DNA of 64,000 bases, taken from Aspidapion aeneum. Taxonomy: Eukaryota > Arthropoda > Insecta > Coleoptera > Brentidae. The translations under genes were made by a program, and so were the position numbers. This document shows positions 10,346 to 21,852 of the stretch, piece after piece. Numbering within the stretch: the stretch's first letter is position 1; each line of letters opens with the position of its first letter. The notes beneath the pieces are model-generated. The model had not been told where the DNA came from, ran no database searches, and worked only from the letters and a program-made list of their open reading frames with translations. Location of the stretch: positions 36,786,667 to 36,850,666 of the forward strand of contig OY755045.1 of assembly GCA_963576565.1 (NCBI GenBank), in the 5' to 3' direction.

Positions 10346-11531
10346 TATACCCACATAGCCCAAAAATCACATCAACGTTAAATAAACGTGAACAAAAATA
10401 ACAACGTTTTTTTACTTGAAAACAACCTCATACCATGTAATATTTATTTTATTAAATCTACATGCTTAAAGATAACTTAAAAACAAGGAGAAATCAAGCA
10501 ATAAAAGTGTACTTTTTGCTGAAGTTTCTGGTGCTGTGTATATAACGTGTTTTTTACCCTCGTTATTTTCATTTCACACATGAACACATGAAAAGTCCTC
10601 CACAACATGTTCTAAAACGCCACTAGATTAAGACTTCTCAAACCTACTAACTTTCTGCGTCTTTTTTGGTCACGTTTTTTTAATACCATTTTTTTCACTT
10701 AAAAGAGACGCGAAAGGAAGTTATAAACGTTCACTAGTTTAGGACCAAGCGCGGATTTGAGGGGGGGGTAACGGGGTAATTACCCCCCCTAGAAAATAAA
10801 ACATGCACTTTTTACTAATAATTAAAGGGAAAAAAGGAGAATTACCCCCCTAGAAAGAAAAAATTTATTACAAATAATTTTTTCGTCGACTATTACCCCC
10901 CTCCCCCCCTAGATTTTGACCCAGATCCGCGCTTGTTTAAGACTACAACACTTCAAGACAATTTTAAAAATGGCGCTCAAGGCAAGACGAAATATCTATA
11001 TATCTATCTATATACATTATGTTTCTTTTAAAAGCTAAACAAGATTTTTTAACAATAAACACTTTCACAGAATATTAATGTGTCTTTATTAGGTTAATAA
11101 CAGATGCGTCGTGATCGTGGATCAGGGATTAGTTCCTTAACAGGTTTTTGGAATTTAGATAGATTTCGTCAAAGTGAAAAATCCTGACAATAGGTAGCGC
11201 TGCTGCTAGTAAAATCTCAAAAATATTCGGTAGAAAAGCCATGCAAGTCGCGTTTTAAAATTCGTGTAGAAAAGGCGTGAATCTAATGTGATTTTAACGT
11301 TTATAAAAATCACTTGAAACTAACGTAAACACATTGCTGTTTTAGTTTGATAATGGCGTTATTAAAACGCAGTTTTAGGCAACGTTATTTTTTATAACGT
11401 TAATGAATGACCTATGAAGCTTGTTTTCATATATGAAATAAACGTTTTTTTCTAGCAGCTTTTAAGATCAATGTTTTTTTTTCTCACGCCTTTTTTACGT
11501 GTTAAACACTTGTTTGTGCTATGTGGGTATA
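10346..11531. mobile_element. inverted-repeat DNA element rich in AACGTT palindromes
   Basis: The ends are tatacccacatagc (10346-10359) and its exact complement gctatgtgggtata (11518-11531), so TSD plus TIR are TATA/cccacatagc. The interior carries at least ten ACGT-centred words, clustered in both subterminal regions (aacgttaaataaacgt on the left, aacgttattttttataacgt on the right). It has no transposase. A hAT MITE (10746-10935) is inserted inside. Superfamily unknown. Confidence 0.6.
10746..10935. mobile_element. hAT-type MITE, copy 1 (caagcgcggat ends)
   Basis: The terminal repeats are CAAGCGCGGAT and ATCCGCGCTTG. The flanks tttaggac (10738-10745) and tttaagac (10936-10943) match at 7 of 8 bases, which is the 8-bp target duplication typical of hAT elements. 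The 190-bp body alternates G/C runs with AT-rich sequence and has no coding capacity. Relatives lie at 45810-45996 and, reversed, 46437-46634. Confidence 0.75.
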
Positions 11532-12269
11532 TTTTGCGTTGATATTTTTGACCATTATCTATCTATCTTTGTAGTTTTCTTTTGTGCCATAAATTGTGTG
11601 CTTTTTATTTTTGGTAATGTTGATATCTCTTCTGTAACACCTAAAATATCCGATAATTTTGTCAAATTTGCCAGTCCTGTGTTTTTTTATTTTAAGTTGT
11701 TCTTTAGATACAACCTAAGTAAGAGGATAAATTATTTTTCAGATAATGTGTATTTTATGCATTTTGTCCCCTTCATGACATACCGACGTAAGTAACAAAA
11801 ATTCAAAAATTAAGTTACGTCGTCAGATAAATTATTTTGGTCGACTTTTAATATGACAAAGTGGCGTATCTATATTTCTTATAGATCTTCCTAAAGTCAT
11901 TATTAATGGTTTGATTTTTAATAGCAACGCTATGGCCTGATAAACTTTGGTTCATTTGGTTTTTTGTCTCTCCTCTACAATTTACAAATAGTCAATTACG
12001 TCGGTATATTATGAAGGGAACGATTTGTGAGCAAAAAAAAAATACCTAATTAAATATTTTGCTAGATATTATAATAAAATTACTGCGCTGTGTGTTTTTT
12101 TTACACTGTTTCTCACTAGCTATCTTATTACAGGCATATTTTAACATAATTTGATATATTTTGGGTAAATAGCAAAAACTACCGCGTTATAGAAGAGACA
12201 TAAAAATGACCTTTCCAACAAAAACTCCTTATAAAAAACGCAACTCACATATAACTTAATATAGGTTTT
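11532..12269. other. AT-rich non-coding DNA
   Basis: T-rich sequence with chance open frames only, including a Phe/Ile/Cys-rich one at 11499-11795 whose composition is that of low-complexity DNA. No element ends were recognised. Confidence 0.4.
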
Positions 12270-12801
12270 ATGGGGTATGAGTCCCAGGCCACATGGGAGT
12301 CCCAGGAAACGAGAAAGTCGACGAACTCGAGCCAGAGCCTTTCCTGTTGCTCACAAGAGTCCAAATGAAGTCGGCCCTAACAGAGTGGACCCAGAAAGAG
12401 ATACAAAAGGAATTCAGCAACTAAAACGCCAGACAGGCGAAGGAGTATGTGACAGGATACAGCAAGTCCCGTAGGGCACAAAGAGAGGTGGGAGCCGCAT
12501 AGTGGACTCCTAGCCGGACACTGCGTCCCAGAAGGACACTTGGCGAAGATGAGAGTGAAGAAGGACGAGACGTGCGAGCGATGTTGCGCCGAGGACAAGA
12601 CCTCGGCGCATTTCCTCTCATCATGCCTTTGAGACGCAGGACCTTCTAAATCTAAGGTGACTCGATATTCTGGCCTAGTACAGAAGACGAGCAGATTCCT
12701 TACCGAAGGAAGGACGCAGTAGGGGGGATGTTCGGGGGTTGGCGAAAAGGACGCTTCATGTGCCTAGTCGCCAGTCTAGAGCCTACCCCACACTACTACT
12801 A
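12270..12801 (+). pseudogene. 3' fragment of an RNase H-bearing LINE (I/LOA type)
   Basis: The sequence is about 85% similar by eye to the 3' part of the LINE at 50602-51650 (minus). Broken frames give VPGHMGVPGNEKVDE (RNase H end), MKSALTEWTQKEIQ, QAKEYVTGYSKSR and CERCCAEDKTSAHFLSSC, interrupted by stops and frameshifts. It ends in cactactactag, the same CTA/TAG trinucleotide tail as the other copy. It is 5'-truncated and dead. Confidence 0.75.
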
Positions 12802-13744
12802 GGTTTGGTTACACATAATAGTTTAAATTCTGACACGTTCAGTTTTGTTTTGCTAAAACAAAAACTTTTATTTTTTTAGCAAAAGTTTTGGTTTTGTTAA
12901 AAAAAAGTGCTAAACTAGATTAACAGCCCAAAACTGTTAATAAATCCCATCCTGTATTTTTGGGGAAAATTCAATTTTTAGGAGTCAATATTTAGTGGTT
13001 ATGGCGGAGATTGAGCCCTTAAACCCCCACACACGCGTACGCCACTAAATGTCTTGTTTAAATAAGATGTGCAAGGTCCGCCACTGCGTAAAAATGCATA
13101 AACGAACTGCCTATTTTTAGAATATATTTAGGCGTACTTACCTACTGAAATTCAGAATTATTTTTCAATTGAATTAATAATTGAAGCAATAATTTTCAAT
13201 CAATGAATAGTAAACAAAAGTTAAACTTATTGATGATATGCCGAATTCTAAATCTTTTTAAAACATATCCGTATATACTCTATTTATTGCTAGAAGCTTG
13301 AAATGTTCACATAATTTGTGAAAATTACGTTATTCTAGCTGCTAATGTTATTGAGATACAAAACGATTTTATTTTCTCAAAAATTGTGACTGGCACACTT
13401 TTAACGCTACTACAAATTTTGTTAAATGTAATTCTTAATATAAATTTAAAAACCGCGTTTCGCTAGCTGCTGTGGTTGGTAAGATATGATTATTTTAACA
13501 ATATTTTTTCTATCTCAAGAACTGCGACTCTGACAAGTTTTATAAGAAATAAAATTTTAAATCTAACTTTGAAAACTGTGTATTGATAAATGCTGTTGTT
13601 CTTGACTTATTTTTTGTTTGAAACATTTTAACAAACCTTCTCTTCTAGCCCCTTGCAGTCCCCCCACCCCCACCAAAAACTAATGGCCCTATAATGTATA
13701 TGGGAAACTTTTAATATGCTTCAAAAGATAAGTTGCGAACGGGC
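12802..13744. other. AT-rich DNA with a small palindrome
   Basis: Around 12845-12905 the words gttttgctaaaacaaaaactttt and agcaaaagttttggttttgtt form an imperfect hairpin. At 13033-13044 cgcgtacgccact resembles a hAT terminal end (agtggcgtacgcg reversed) without a visible partner. Nothing coding. Confidence 0.35.
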
Positions 13745-14345
13745 TTCTTAGCCGAACATTCGGTTATTACCTTGTAAAATTTCCAGAAATATATTTTCGG
13801 AAATATTTCCGGAGATATTTCCTGCAACATTGGAAATATATGGAAATACTAAAAAAATAATAAAAAAGAGAATATCTATTTATAAAAATCATAACAAAAC
13901 ACCGGAAAATGCAGAAAGCTTATACATGAAAACAAATCAGGAGTTATTTTTCACAAATAAACAGAAATAAGGTTAAATTTGTACAACAATAATCTCATTC
14001 TTGATACACTACAATATTCACTAGTCGAGCAAGAGGCATATCTTCATCGCTGGCATCAGCATCACACTTAATAACATCGTCTTGCGAGTCTACTTCCTCA
14101 AAATCTTCAATAGTATCGAAAATAAAAATTATTCTATAGTAAGTTTCATGCTTGTAGGGTTACAAAACATGAAAGATAATATATTTTTTAATATTTCCAA
14201 TATTTCCAATATTCCCGAGACACGTTCGGAAATTTTTAATATATCCATTTCTGTTGGAAATATTTCCATTTACATCATTACCTTAGAGGAAGGAATATCT
14301 TTTCTTCCTCTAAGGTTATTACCTTAGATTAATAAACATTTTGTT
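13745..14345. repeat. region packed with GGAAATATTTCC-type palindromes
   Basis: The word ggaaatatttcc or close variants recurs at about 13770-13855 and again at 14190-14275, around a different AT-rich centre. A local hairpin of cttcctctaaggt type follows at 14285-14365. Clusters of short palindromes near ends are typical of hAT transposons. I could not find matching termini or a target duplication. Confidence 0.4.
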
Positions 14346-14991
14346 TCTTAGTCTAAGGTAATTACTACTTTCAATGCCTTTTTTGTTATTGTTTTTACAG
14401 AAAAATACAAAACATACAATGAAGAAAACAAGGTACCATGTACTATAGGTATGACTTTTCAACAAAATAATTATTCACGTAATAATTATAGGTACATTTT
14501 AATAGCCGAACATATACAGTACCGGCACAAAGTGGAGCAACCACGTATCTAAGCTTGTATTTAAATCTGATCCTGTGATTTAAATCCAGATCTCTGGTCA
14601 CGTGTTTCGGAGATTTTTGATACAAAATCATTTACTGCATTTTAGTTACATTTGAAAAAAAGCTAAAAAAAATGTATTTTGTGTCTAATATTTTGCAAAA
14701 GTGGCAAATACCATTCAAAAGAGACGTAAAAGCTATCTGAGGGCACGGCAGGGCCCGGCCAAGTGGGCGCAATTGTTGTACAGTCGGGGACTTTTTAAAT
14801 AGATGTTTAATTTTTTTTCTGTCAAAATTAATCAATTAAAGAAATCAAAAAAATTTTTTTTTTAAATATGTATGTATACAGGCAGAGGTAAGGTTCAAAA
14901 TTTTTTTGTTTTGGTTCAAACTACTTTTTTGAATTTCAAATAGGAATTTTTTTTATTTTCCAGGGCTGCAATTTAAAAAGTACCCGACAAA
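14346..14991. other. non-coding spacer
   Basis: AT-rich; a GC-richer patch at 14740-14775 (agggcacggcagggcccggcc) is not recognisable as a gene. No exon borders with protein character. Confidence 0.35.
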
Positions 14992-15246
14992 TATCGCTGC
15001 TTTGCTTTGATAATGGCACAACTAAAAAAACGCGTTTTTGCGTTTTCTGTAAAAACTAACTTCTCATCGTATTGTCCTTTATTTTTACCACAAAATTTTC
15101 CTTATTGTCAATTTCAAGCATGGGTAAGCTATTGATTGATTTAATTAAAGCAAAAAAAATATATAAATATTTGCCTTTGACATTATTTTTAAAAAGCGTT
15201 TCCTGTAAATTATCATATTTCAGTTATTAAAGCAAGGCAGCGATAT
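14992..15246. mobile_element. short inverted-repeat element (atatcgctgc ends)
   Basis: The left end atatcgctgctttgctttga and the right end taaagcaaggcagcgatat are inverted copies of about 20 bp with 2-3 differences. The body is AT-rich and non-coding. The target duplication is unclear. Confidence 0.5.
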
Positions 15247-15540
15247 GACCTATGTAAAGATCTACTTCGGAATAAGCTGCGAAACTCAAATTTTCACAGT
15301 CGTGGATCTTCATAGAGTTAACAACCCCTCCAGTTTCATGGACTTCCATAAAGTAGTTACAAAATTTAAAAAACGTCGAAATTGCCACTCACTGTATGTG
15401 TAATGTATAGATCATCAAAATTCTACGGTACTTCCAGACATGCTACAAAGCTGAAATTTGGCAGACGGATAAAAATTTTGACCAAGCCCTTGGAAAACAT
15501 CAAAAAACCCCAAAGTTCTAATATTCTTCCCTCCCCTATA

Positions 15541-16260
15541 CATGTTAAATTATTTAAAAGTAACATTGTCCACTTCCAGAAGCGCTAGAGAGCTGAGCTT
15601 TGACAGACTGATAGGAACTATGATAAAACTATAGGAAAAATTTTTGAAAACCCAACATTTTAATTTACTGCCCTCCCCTCTAAATGTAAAGTTATTTAAA
15701 ATTAACATTAGGGACTTATTGGAATAAAACCTGACTTTATTTTAGAGTCGACTTTATTTTGACACATCTACACAGAATACTAACAGCTGACCTCTCAAAA
15801 TTGACATACCAAAGCCACATTTAATAATAAAGACGCTAACTTTAATTTAATAAATACCGACACTAATAAATCCGGTTTTTAAATACACAAAGGCCGAATT
15901 TTGAAACAGAGCAGCTGCTTTTTATATGTAATTCTGTCACCATAGGGTCGATTTTAAAATAAGTTCAGGTTTTATTCCAATAAGTAGTGTCTATTGCCCA
16001 CTTCCAGAAACGCTAGAGAGCTGAGCTTTGGAAGACCGATAGGAACTATGATGAGTTGTATAAGACCCTAAAACTATAGGAAAAAAATTACAAATACCAA
16101 CATTTTAATTTATTGCTCTCCCCTGTAAATGTAAAGTTATGAAAAAGAAACATTGCCCACTTCTAGAAATGCTAAAGAGCTGAGTTTTGGAAGGCTGATA
16201 AGAACTATGATAAAACCATGGGAAAAAAATTACAAAACCTGAAAATTTTAAATAAGGCAT
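15541..16260. repeat. three tandem units of about 150 bp, one split by a MITE
   Basis: Units beginning acattg(t/c)ccacttccagaa, followed by gctagagagctgagcttt and gataggaactatgat, occur at about 15565, 15992 and 16151. Each ends with a 'ccctcccctctaaatgtaaagtta' type segment. The gap between units 1 and 2 is filled by the MITE at 15714-15985; without it the spacing is regular. Confidence 0.7.
15714..15985. mobile_element. MITE with acttattggaataaaacctg ends, copy 1
   Basis: The left end acttattggaataaaacct is matched by its exact complement at 15965-15985. The interior has no coding capacity. A second copy at 45279-45546 is about 90% similar. Comparing the disrupted tandem unit with its neighbours suggests a few extra bases at each side (aggg / agtgtct), so the true ends may lie slightly further out. 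Confidence 0.75.
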
Positions 16261-16310
16261 TGCAAAAGTTTTGAACAATATTTCGCATATTTTACTACTT
16301 TAAAACTATT

Positions 16311-16366
16311 ATCCTTTAAAAAAGGAGTGAAATCATAAATCCTTTAAAAAAGGAGTGAAATCATAA
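16311..16366. repeat. perfect 28-bp tandem duplication
   Basis: The unit atcctttaaaaaaggagtga plus aatcataa occurs twice in succession (16311-16338, 16339-16366) without differences. The unit contains the palindrome cctttaaaaaagg. Confidence 0.9.
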
Positions 16367-16371
16367 CAAAA

Positions 16372-16670
16372 ACATTTTATGTAAAAAAAGCCAGGTACGC
16401 GAAAATAATATTCCGCAAAAAGAATTGAGATAAAAGTTCAACCAAGTTCTCCAATACAAATTTTAAAATGAAAGGTTCTTACAAGTTTAGAAATGTTTTT
16501 CTAAACTTGGCTATTAAGGCTGCAAATGACTCTTAGGCACAGTGCTAAATTGAATATAAAGAAATTTGGCTGTAATAGCAAAAATTAAAAAAACATTTCA
16601 TTTTAAAATTTGTATTGGAGAACTTGGCTTTACTTTTTACATGAAATGTTTTTGTTATGATATTATGTGT
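16372..16670. repeat. inverted-repeat element (acatgaaatgtttttgtt ends)
   Basis: The left segment (aaaaacattttatgtaaaaa, then caagttctccaatacaaat) is mirrored at 16600-16670 (atttgtattggagaacttgg, then ttacatgaaatgtttttgtt). The inner parts do not pair fully. A reversed partial copy lies at 47694-47881, where it is fused to an RT relic. Confidence 0.6.
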
Positions 16671-16726
16671 TGTGAAAATTTTACAGAAATTGGACAAAGG
16701 ATAGTCTACATATAAATTTTTGAGCC

Positions 16727-16810
16727 TTATTAGACGCTGGGCCTTCTTAGACGCTGATACTTATTAGACGCTGGGCTTCATTAGACGCTGGACCTTTTTA
16801 GCAGCTGGTA
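16727..16810. repeat. 17-bp tandem repeat, five units
   Basis: TTAGACGCTG recurs at 16730, 16747, 16764 and 16781 with exact 17-base spacing. A fifth degenerate unit, ttagcagctgg, is at 16798. Unit ends vary (ggcc, atac, ggct, gacc). Confidence 0.9.
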
Positions 16811-17142
16811 AGGTAACTAAATGTTAATCTCATTTTATAATACCCACCCAGTGCAAAACTTAAATATCTATTAGTAGGTATAGGTAATTATTTACCAGCA
16901 GATTAATTACTTCTGTGAAACCACAAAAGATTTGGGTGGTAGTCGATACACAAAACATATTTTAGGAAGTTAATATTTATTCATGAGGTCGCTAATTGTT
17001 TATAGATCTTTTTTAGTCGAATTGAACCACTTAAATATATTATATATGTAGATAATGGGTAGGTATTGTTAAAAAATATTATTTTTCGTTATTAAATCGC
17101 CCCCTAGAAAATTTAAAACATTAAAAGATCTACATTAAAACA

Positions 17143-17600
17143 AATGGATCCATGACGGATCTGATACCTTTCTAGCTAGCCTATTAGCACACTTCAAGTA
17201 AAGGCATGGCATATCAGCCTTAAAAATAGTTTTTTGTAAATATTTCAGAAACTAAAGCACCTACGAAGTTTTTGGTTATACCGCAAATTATTGAACAAAA
17301 TGTAATCTACTATTCTGAAAACCGCATACTGATGCGATGCTCCATTAAAAAGTTAACATTTTTAATTGTCAAAAAACTCATTAGCATTTTGACCAAAATC
17401 TAATTAGCTCGTTTGAGTGTCGAACACTATTTTACTTTAAAATTTTATGAAAATCGGTTCAGCGGTTTAGGAGCTATCGTGTTACGAACAGAAATACACA
17501 TACACACACACTAAACCACACAGACAGACATCACGACGATATTACAAGATAGGTCAAAATACGCCCAAATAACACACTATCGGGGTTATATTATAAAAAA
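17143..17600 (+). mobile_element. dispersed 'taccttcc' repeat family, copy 1
   Basis: Shared landmarks in order: atggatccatgacggatctg, ataccttctagctagcc, cacttcaagt, tgaaaatcggttcagcggtt, a run of ACACAC/CAGACAGA, then gataggtcaaaatac and acccaaataacac. Copies at 21853, 26266 (reversed), 27030 (partial), 30068 (partial) and 62748 define a family of about 480 bp. The better-preserved copies begin near taccttcct and end near aggaaggta, a short inverted repeat. The family has no coding capacity. Confidence 0.75.
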
Positions 17601-17607
17601 AATCTAT

Positions 17608-20600
17608 AACTTTTATCCCTAAAACAAGGGATAAATAGTGCACTTTTTATCTTTATAGTGCGAAAAATATATTTATTTATTGTTAGAAGACATGTTAGCT
17701 GTTAAATGTTTACGAGAACACATAAGTATCTAAAGGCTAGGCATCTGATTGAAAGAAAAAACATTTCGAGAGTAACCTACCGCTAAATTGTCCGCTTAAA
17801 AATCACCGGGGAAATCTTCGGAACCGCGAAAACCTCTTCACTAATCGTTATATATCAATAATTCTAAATATGAGTTGCACCAACCGATTTTAATGAACCT
17901 CTAAAAACAGTACTAAATACAGGCAAATTTGGTGTTGTTAAGGTCGGTTCAGCCTAAGCCGAGTTAGACTAATTTAGGGAGAAACTTTCTTGATTTTTAC
18001 AGTTTTTCCAATGTTTTTTACTTGTATTTTAAGTAAAAAGCAACACTTTTTTCAGAAAAAAATCTGTTAAGTTAGTCTAATTTGGTTCGGTTCATTTGAA
18101 TTTGCAAGGCTAAACCTACCTTTACTTAGCTGCGCGCGTAGAGAGGACTACAATTTATCAAGTTTTTTTTTCTTGGCTTTTTTACTTTTTATCCCTGATC
18201 TGTAATTTTTTATCCCATATTTTTACTGATTATGCCTGATTTATAACTTTTTTTCCTAAAATAATGGATAAATAGTGCACTTTTATCTTTAAAGTGCGAA
18301 AAATATATTTATTTATTGTTAGAAGAAATGTTAGGTTTTAAATGTTTACGAAAATACTTATAAGCATCTAGTTAAAAGAAAAAAACATTTCCAGAGTGAC
18401 CTACCGCTAAGTTGTCCGCTCAAAAATCACCAGGGAAATCTTCGGAAACGCGGTAAACACTTTCACTAATCGTTACATATCAATTCTAAATATGAGTTGC
18501 ACCACCCGATTTTAACGAACCCCCAAACACAGTACGAAAAACACGCATTTTTGGTGTTGTTAAGGGAGCTTTAGCCTCATTAATTACATTAAATTAAATT
18601 AAGTTACCAGTTAGTCAAATCAGACTAATTTAAGGAGAAATTTTCTTAATTTGTACAATTTTTCCTAAGTTTTTTACTTGTATTTTCTGTAAATCTCTTA
18701 TTTTATGCCTTTAGGAACCTTCCTAATTAAAAAAGCAAAACTTTTCACAAAAAAAAAATTGAGTTAGTCTAATTTAGCTTAGAATAAGTTAATTTAATCT
18801 AATTTACGAGGCTAAACCTACCTTCACTTGGCTGCGAGCGTAAAGAGGACTACAATTTGTCGGGGGATAAAAAAACACCTTTATCATGAGCTTTATTATT
18901 ATATTAAAAGTTTAAAGTTTTGGCTTTTTTGGACAATATTTTTTATTGAAAACTCCACATCAACAACCGACGTTTCGGCCCTAGGTCTGGGCCATCTTCA
19001 GGGCTTAGATGATTAAGGTTTCAAAATTATAAAAATAGAACATAATATTATAAGTTATACACAAAATACGGTGGTACCACCAGACTGCATGTCGCGAACA
19101 ATCTCAACCATAATGATCTAAGCCCTGAAGATGGCCCAGACCTAGGGCCGAAACGTCGGTTGTTGATGTAGAGTTTTCAATAATAAATATTGTCCAAAAA
19201 AGCCAAAACTTTAAACTTTTAATTAATTCAGAAAGTGGACGTGATCAAAAAATTTATTATTATAGTTTTCACTTTTTTGGACTTTTTCAGAGGCTTTTTT
19301 TTCTTGGTTTTTTAATTCACAAACTTTTGTCCCCAAAATAATTGATAAATAGTAGTGCAATTTCTTTAAAGTGAAAAATATATTTGTTTATTGTTAGAAC
19401 AAATGTTTGGTGTTAAATATTTACGAAAACACATAAACATCGGGAGGCTAAGCGTCTAATTAAAAGAAAAACAATTCAAGAGTGACCTACCGCTAAGTTG
19501 TCCGCTCAAAAATCAGCTGAAAAATTTTCGAAAACGCAAAAACACCGTCACTAATCGTTTACATATCAATTCTAAAGATGTATTGCACCACCATATTTTA
19601 ATTAACTTCCTAAAACAGTAGGAAAAATAGGTAAATTTGGTGTTGTTACGTAGATGCGAGTGTAGCAAAGGCTACAATTTGTCGAGGAATAAAAATACAC
19701 TTTTATCACGAGGTTTATATGCTAGTTTTTACTTTCTTGGGCTTTTTGCTAAGTTCTTTCTTTTTTTCTTGGCTTTTTTACTGTTTATCCCTGATCTTTT
19801 GTTCCTAAAATAATAGATAAATAGTGTACTTTTTGTCTTTAAAGTGCGAAAAATATATTTGTTTGCTGTTAGAAGAAATGTTAGGTGTTCAATGTTTACG
19901 AAAACACTTATAAGCATCTGGAGGCTAAGCATCTAATCAAAAGAAAAAACATTTAGAGTGTAACCTACCGCTAAGTCGTCCGCTCAAAAATCACCAGGAA
20001 AATCTTCAGAAACGCAAAGACACCTTCACTAATCGTTACATCACGGATCACCTAAGTTACATATCAATTCTAAAGATCTGTTGCACCACCCGATTTTAAT
20101 TAACCCCCGAAAACTGTAGGAAAAAACAGGCAAATTTGCTGTTGTTACTTAGATGCGAGTGTAACAAGGGCTTCAATTTGTCGAGGGATAAAAATGCACT
20201 TTTATCACGAGGTTTATATGTTATTTTTTACTTTCTTGGACTTTTTGCCAATTTTTTTCTTTTTCTTCTTGACTTTTTATACCTGACTGTCATTTTTTAT
20301 CCCAAACTTTTACTAATTATCCCTGATTTATAACTTTTGTTCCTAAAATAATGGATAAATAGTCCACTTTTTATCTTTAAAGTGTGAAAAATATATTTGT
20401 TTGTTGTTAGAAGAAATGCTAGGTGTTAAATGTTTACAAAAACACTTATAAGCATCTGGAGGAAGCATCTAATCAAAAGAAAAAACATTTCGAGTGTAAC
20501 CTACCGCTAAGTTGTCCGCTCAAAAATCACCAGGAAAATCTTCGGAAACGCAAAGACACCTTCACTAATCGTTACATCACGGATCACCTAAGTAACATAT

Positions 20601-21220
20601 CAATTCTAAAGATGTGTTGCACCACCCGATTTTAATTAACCCCCGAAAACGTAGGAAAAACGGGCAAATTTGGTGTTGTTAGTTAGATGCGAGTGTAATA
20701 AGGGCTATAATTTGTCGAGGGATAAAAATGCACTTTTATCACGAGGTTTATATGTTATTTTTTACTTTCTTGGACTTTTGCCAAGTTTTTTCTTTTTCTT
20801 CTTGACTTTTTTACTTCTTATACCTGACTGTCATTTTTTATCGCAAACTTTTACTAATTATCCCTGATTTATAACTTTTGTTCCTAAAATAATAGATAAA
20901 TAGTTTTTATCTTTAAAGTGCGAAAAATATATTTGTTTATTGTTAGAAGAAATGTTAGGTGTTAAATATTTACGAAAACACTTATAAGCATCTGGAGGCT
21001 AGCATCTTATTAAAAGAAAAAACATTTCGAGAGTGACCTACCGCTAAGTTGTCCGCTCAAAAATCACCAGGAAAATCTTAGGAAACGCAAAAACACCTTC
21101 ACTAATCGTTACATATCAATTCTAAAGATGTGTTGCACCACCCGATTTTAACTAACCCCCGAAAACAGTGTGAAATCACGTAAATTTGGTGTTGTTACTT
21201 AGCCGCGAGCGTCGTAAAGC
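17608..21220. repeat. six-unit array of a ~540-bp tandem repeat (satellite-like)
   Basis: Each unit contains gtgcgaaaaatatattt, then gttagaagaaatgttaggtg, then ctaccgctaagttgtccgct, then tcactaatcgttacat, then ggataaaaatgcacttttatc. The first landmark lies at about 17658, 18294, 19372, 19846, 20384 and 20921. Spacings are 636, 1078, 474, 538 and 537. The 1078 gap contains a foldback insertion of 361 bp including its target duplication. The last three units are the most alike (about 95% by eye), which suggests amplification at that end. Each unit carries a self-complementary segment (gataaaaatgcacttttatc). Confidence 0.85.
18903..19252. mobile_element. foldback element inserted in the satellite array, 11-bp target duplication
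   Basis: The arms at 18906-19011 and 19116-19219 are inverted copies. They share gacgtttcggccctaggtct, gccatcttcagggcttagat and ggcttttttggacaatatt. The element is flanked by tttattattat at 18892-18902 and 19253-19263, a perfect 11-bp direct repeat. The gacgtttcgg arms resemble the repeated ends of Penelope-like elements, but no coding sequence supports that assignment. Confidence 0.8.
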
Positions 21221-21852
21221 GCACACCTTGCTTAAAACGTAGAAAAGTGTGTTCGACCGCGCAAGATAGTCTCTCGTAGACTGAGTCTTTTCTGGTTTTC
21301 GAGCCCCTCCTTGACTTTGAGACAGAGGCGTAGTTAATTAAAATTATTTTTCGGGTCTTAAAATCAGATTGAATGTTATGCCGGGTAGAGTGCATGTCCA
21401 TTTAAGAAAAATTCTTTTGAGAACTGAAATTTTGAGTAGGGGAGAATGGGGATAATTCGGCAGGGGGTTAAATTCGTCACAAGTTTTTCGTATACTCTAA
21501 ATTTTGCGGTAAAATTTACATATAAATAGGTATGCGCTATTTATTACCTGTCAATGCCTCAGTTGTTGTATAGTATGGTCGATTTCTCAAGAATTTCTTA
21601 AATGTTATTTCATAAAATGTTTTATTGTGACCACGCCAAGATAAATATGTATATTTTAGACTTTCATTTAAATAACTTTCCATTAAAAGCAAACGATATT
21701 TATTTGACTTTTTATCAAACTATATACCAAGTTGTATATACCTTCAGGCATAATATATATGAAATACTACCTGGCCTGTAACGAATCTAGAGTCAAAAAT
21801 ATTTTTGATAAAAAATATTATGTAATTAAAAAAAACATGAACAAACAGAAAA
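21221..21852. other. non-coding spacer
   Basis: After the last satellite unit comes a short segment with a GC-richer part (21200-21420) and an AT-rich part. A 'ggggagaatggggataattcggcaggggg' type G-rich block near 21440 recalls the ends of the elements at 25629 and 41776, without a visible partner. Confidence 0.35.

Noticed and set aside
12277..12624. Arg/Pro-rich short frames at 12.3-12.6 kb
   Set aside because: They are off-frame readings of the decayed RNase H LINE fragment.
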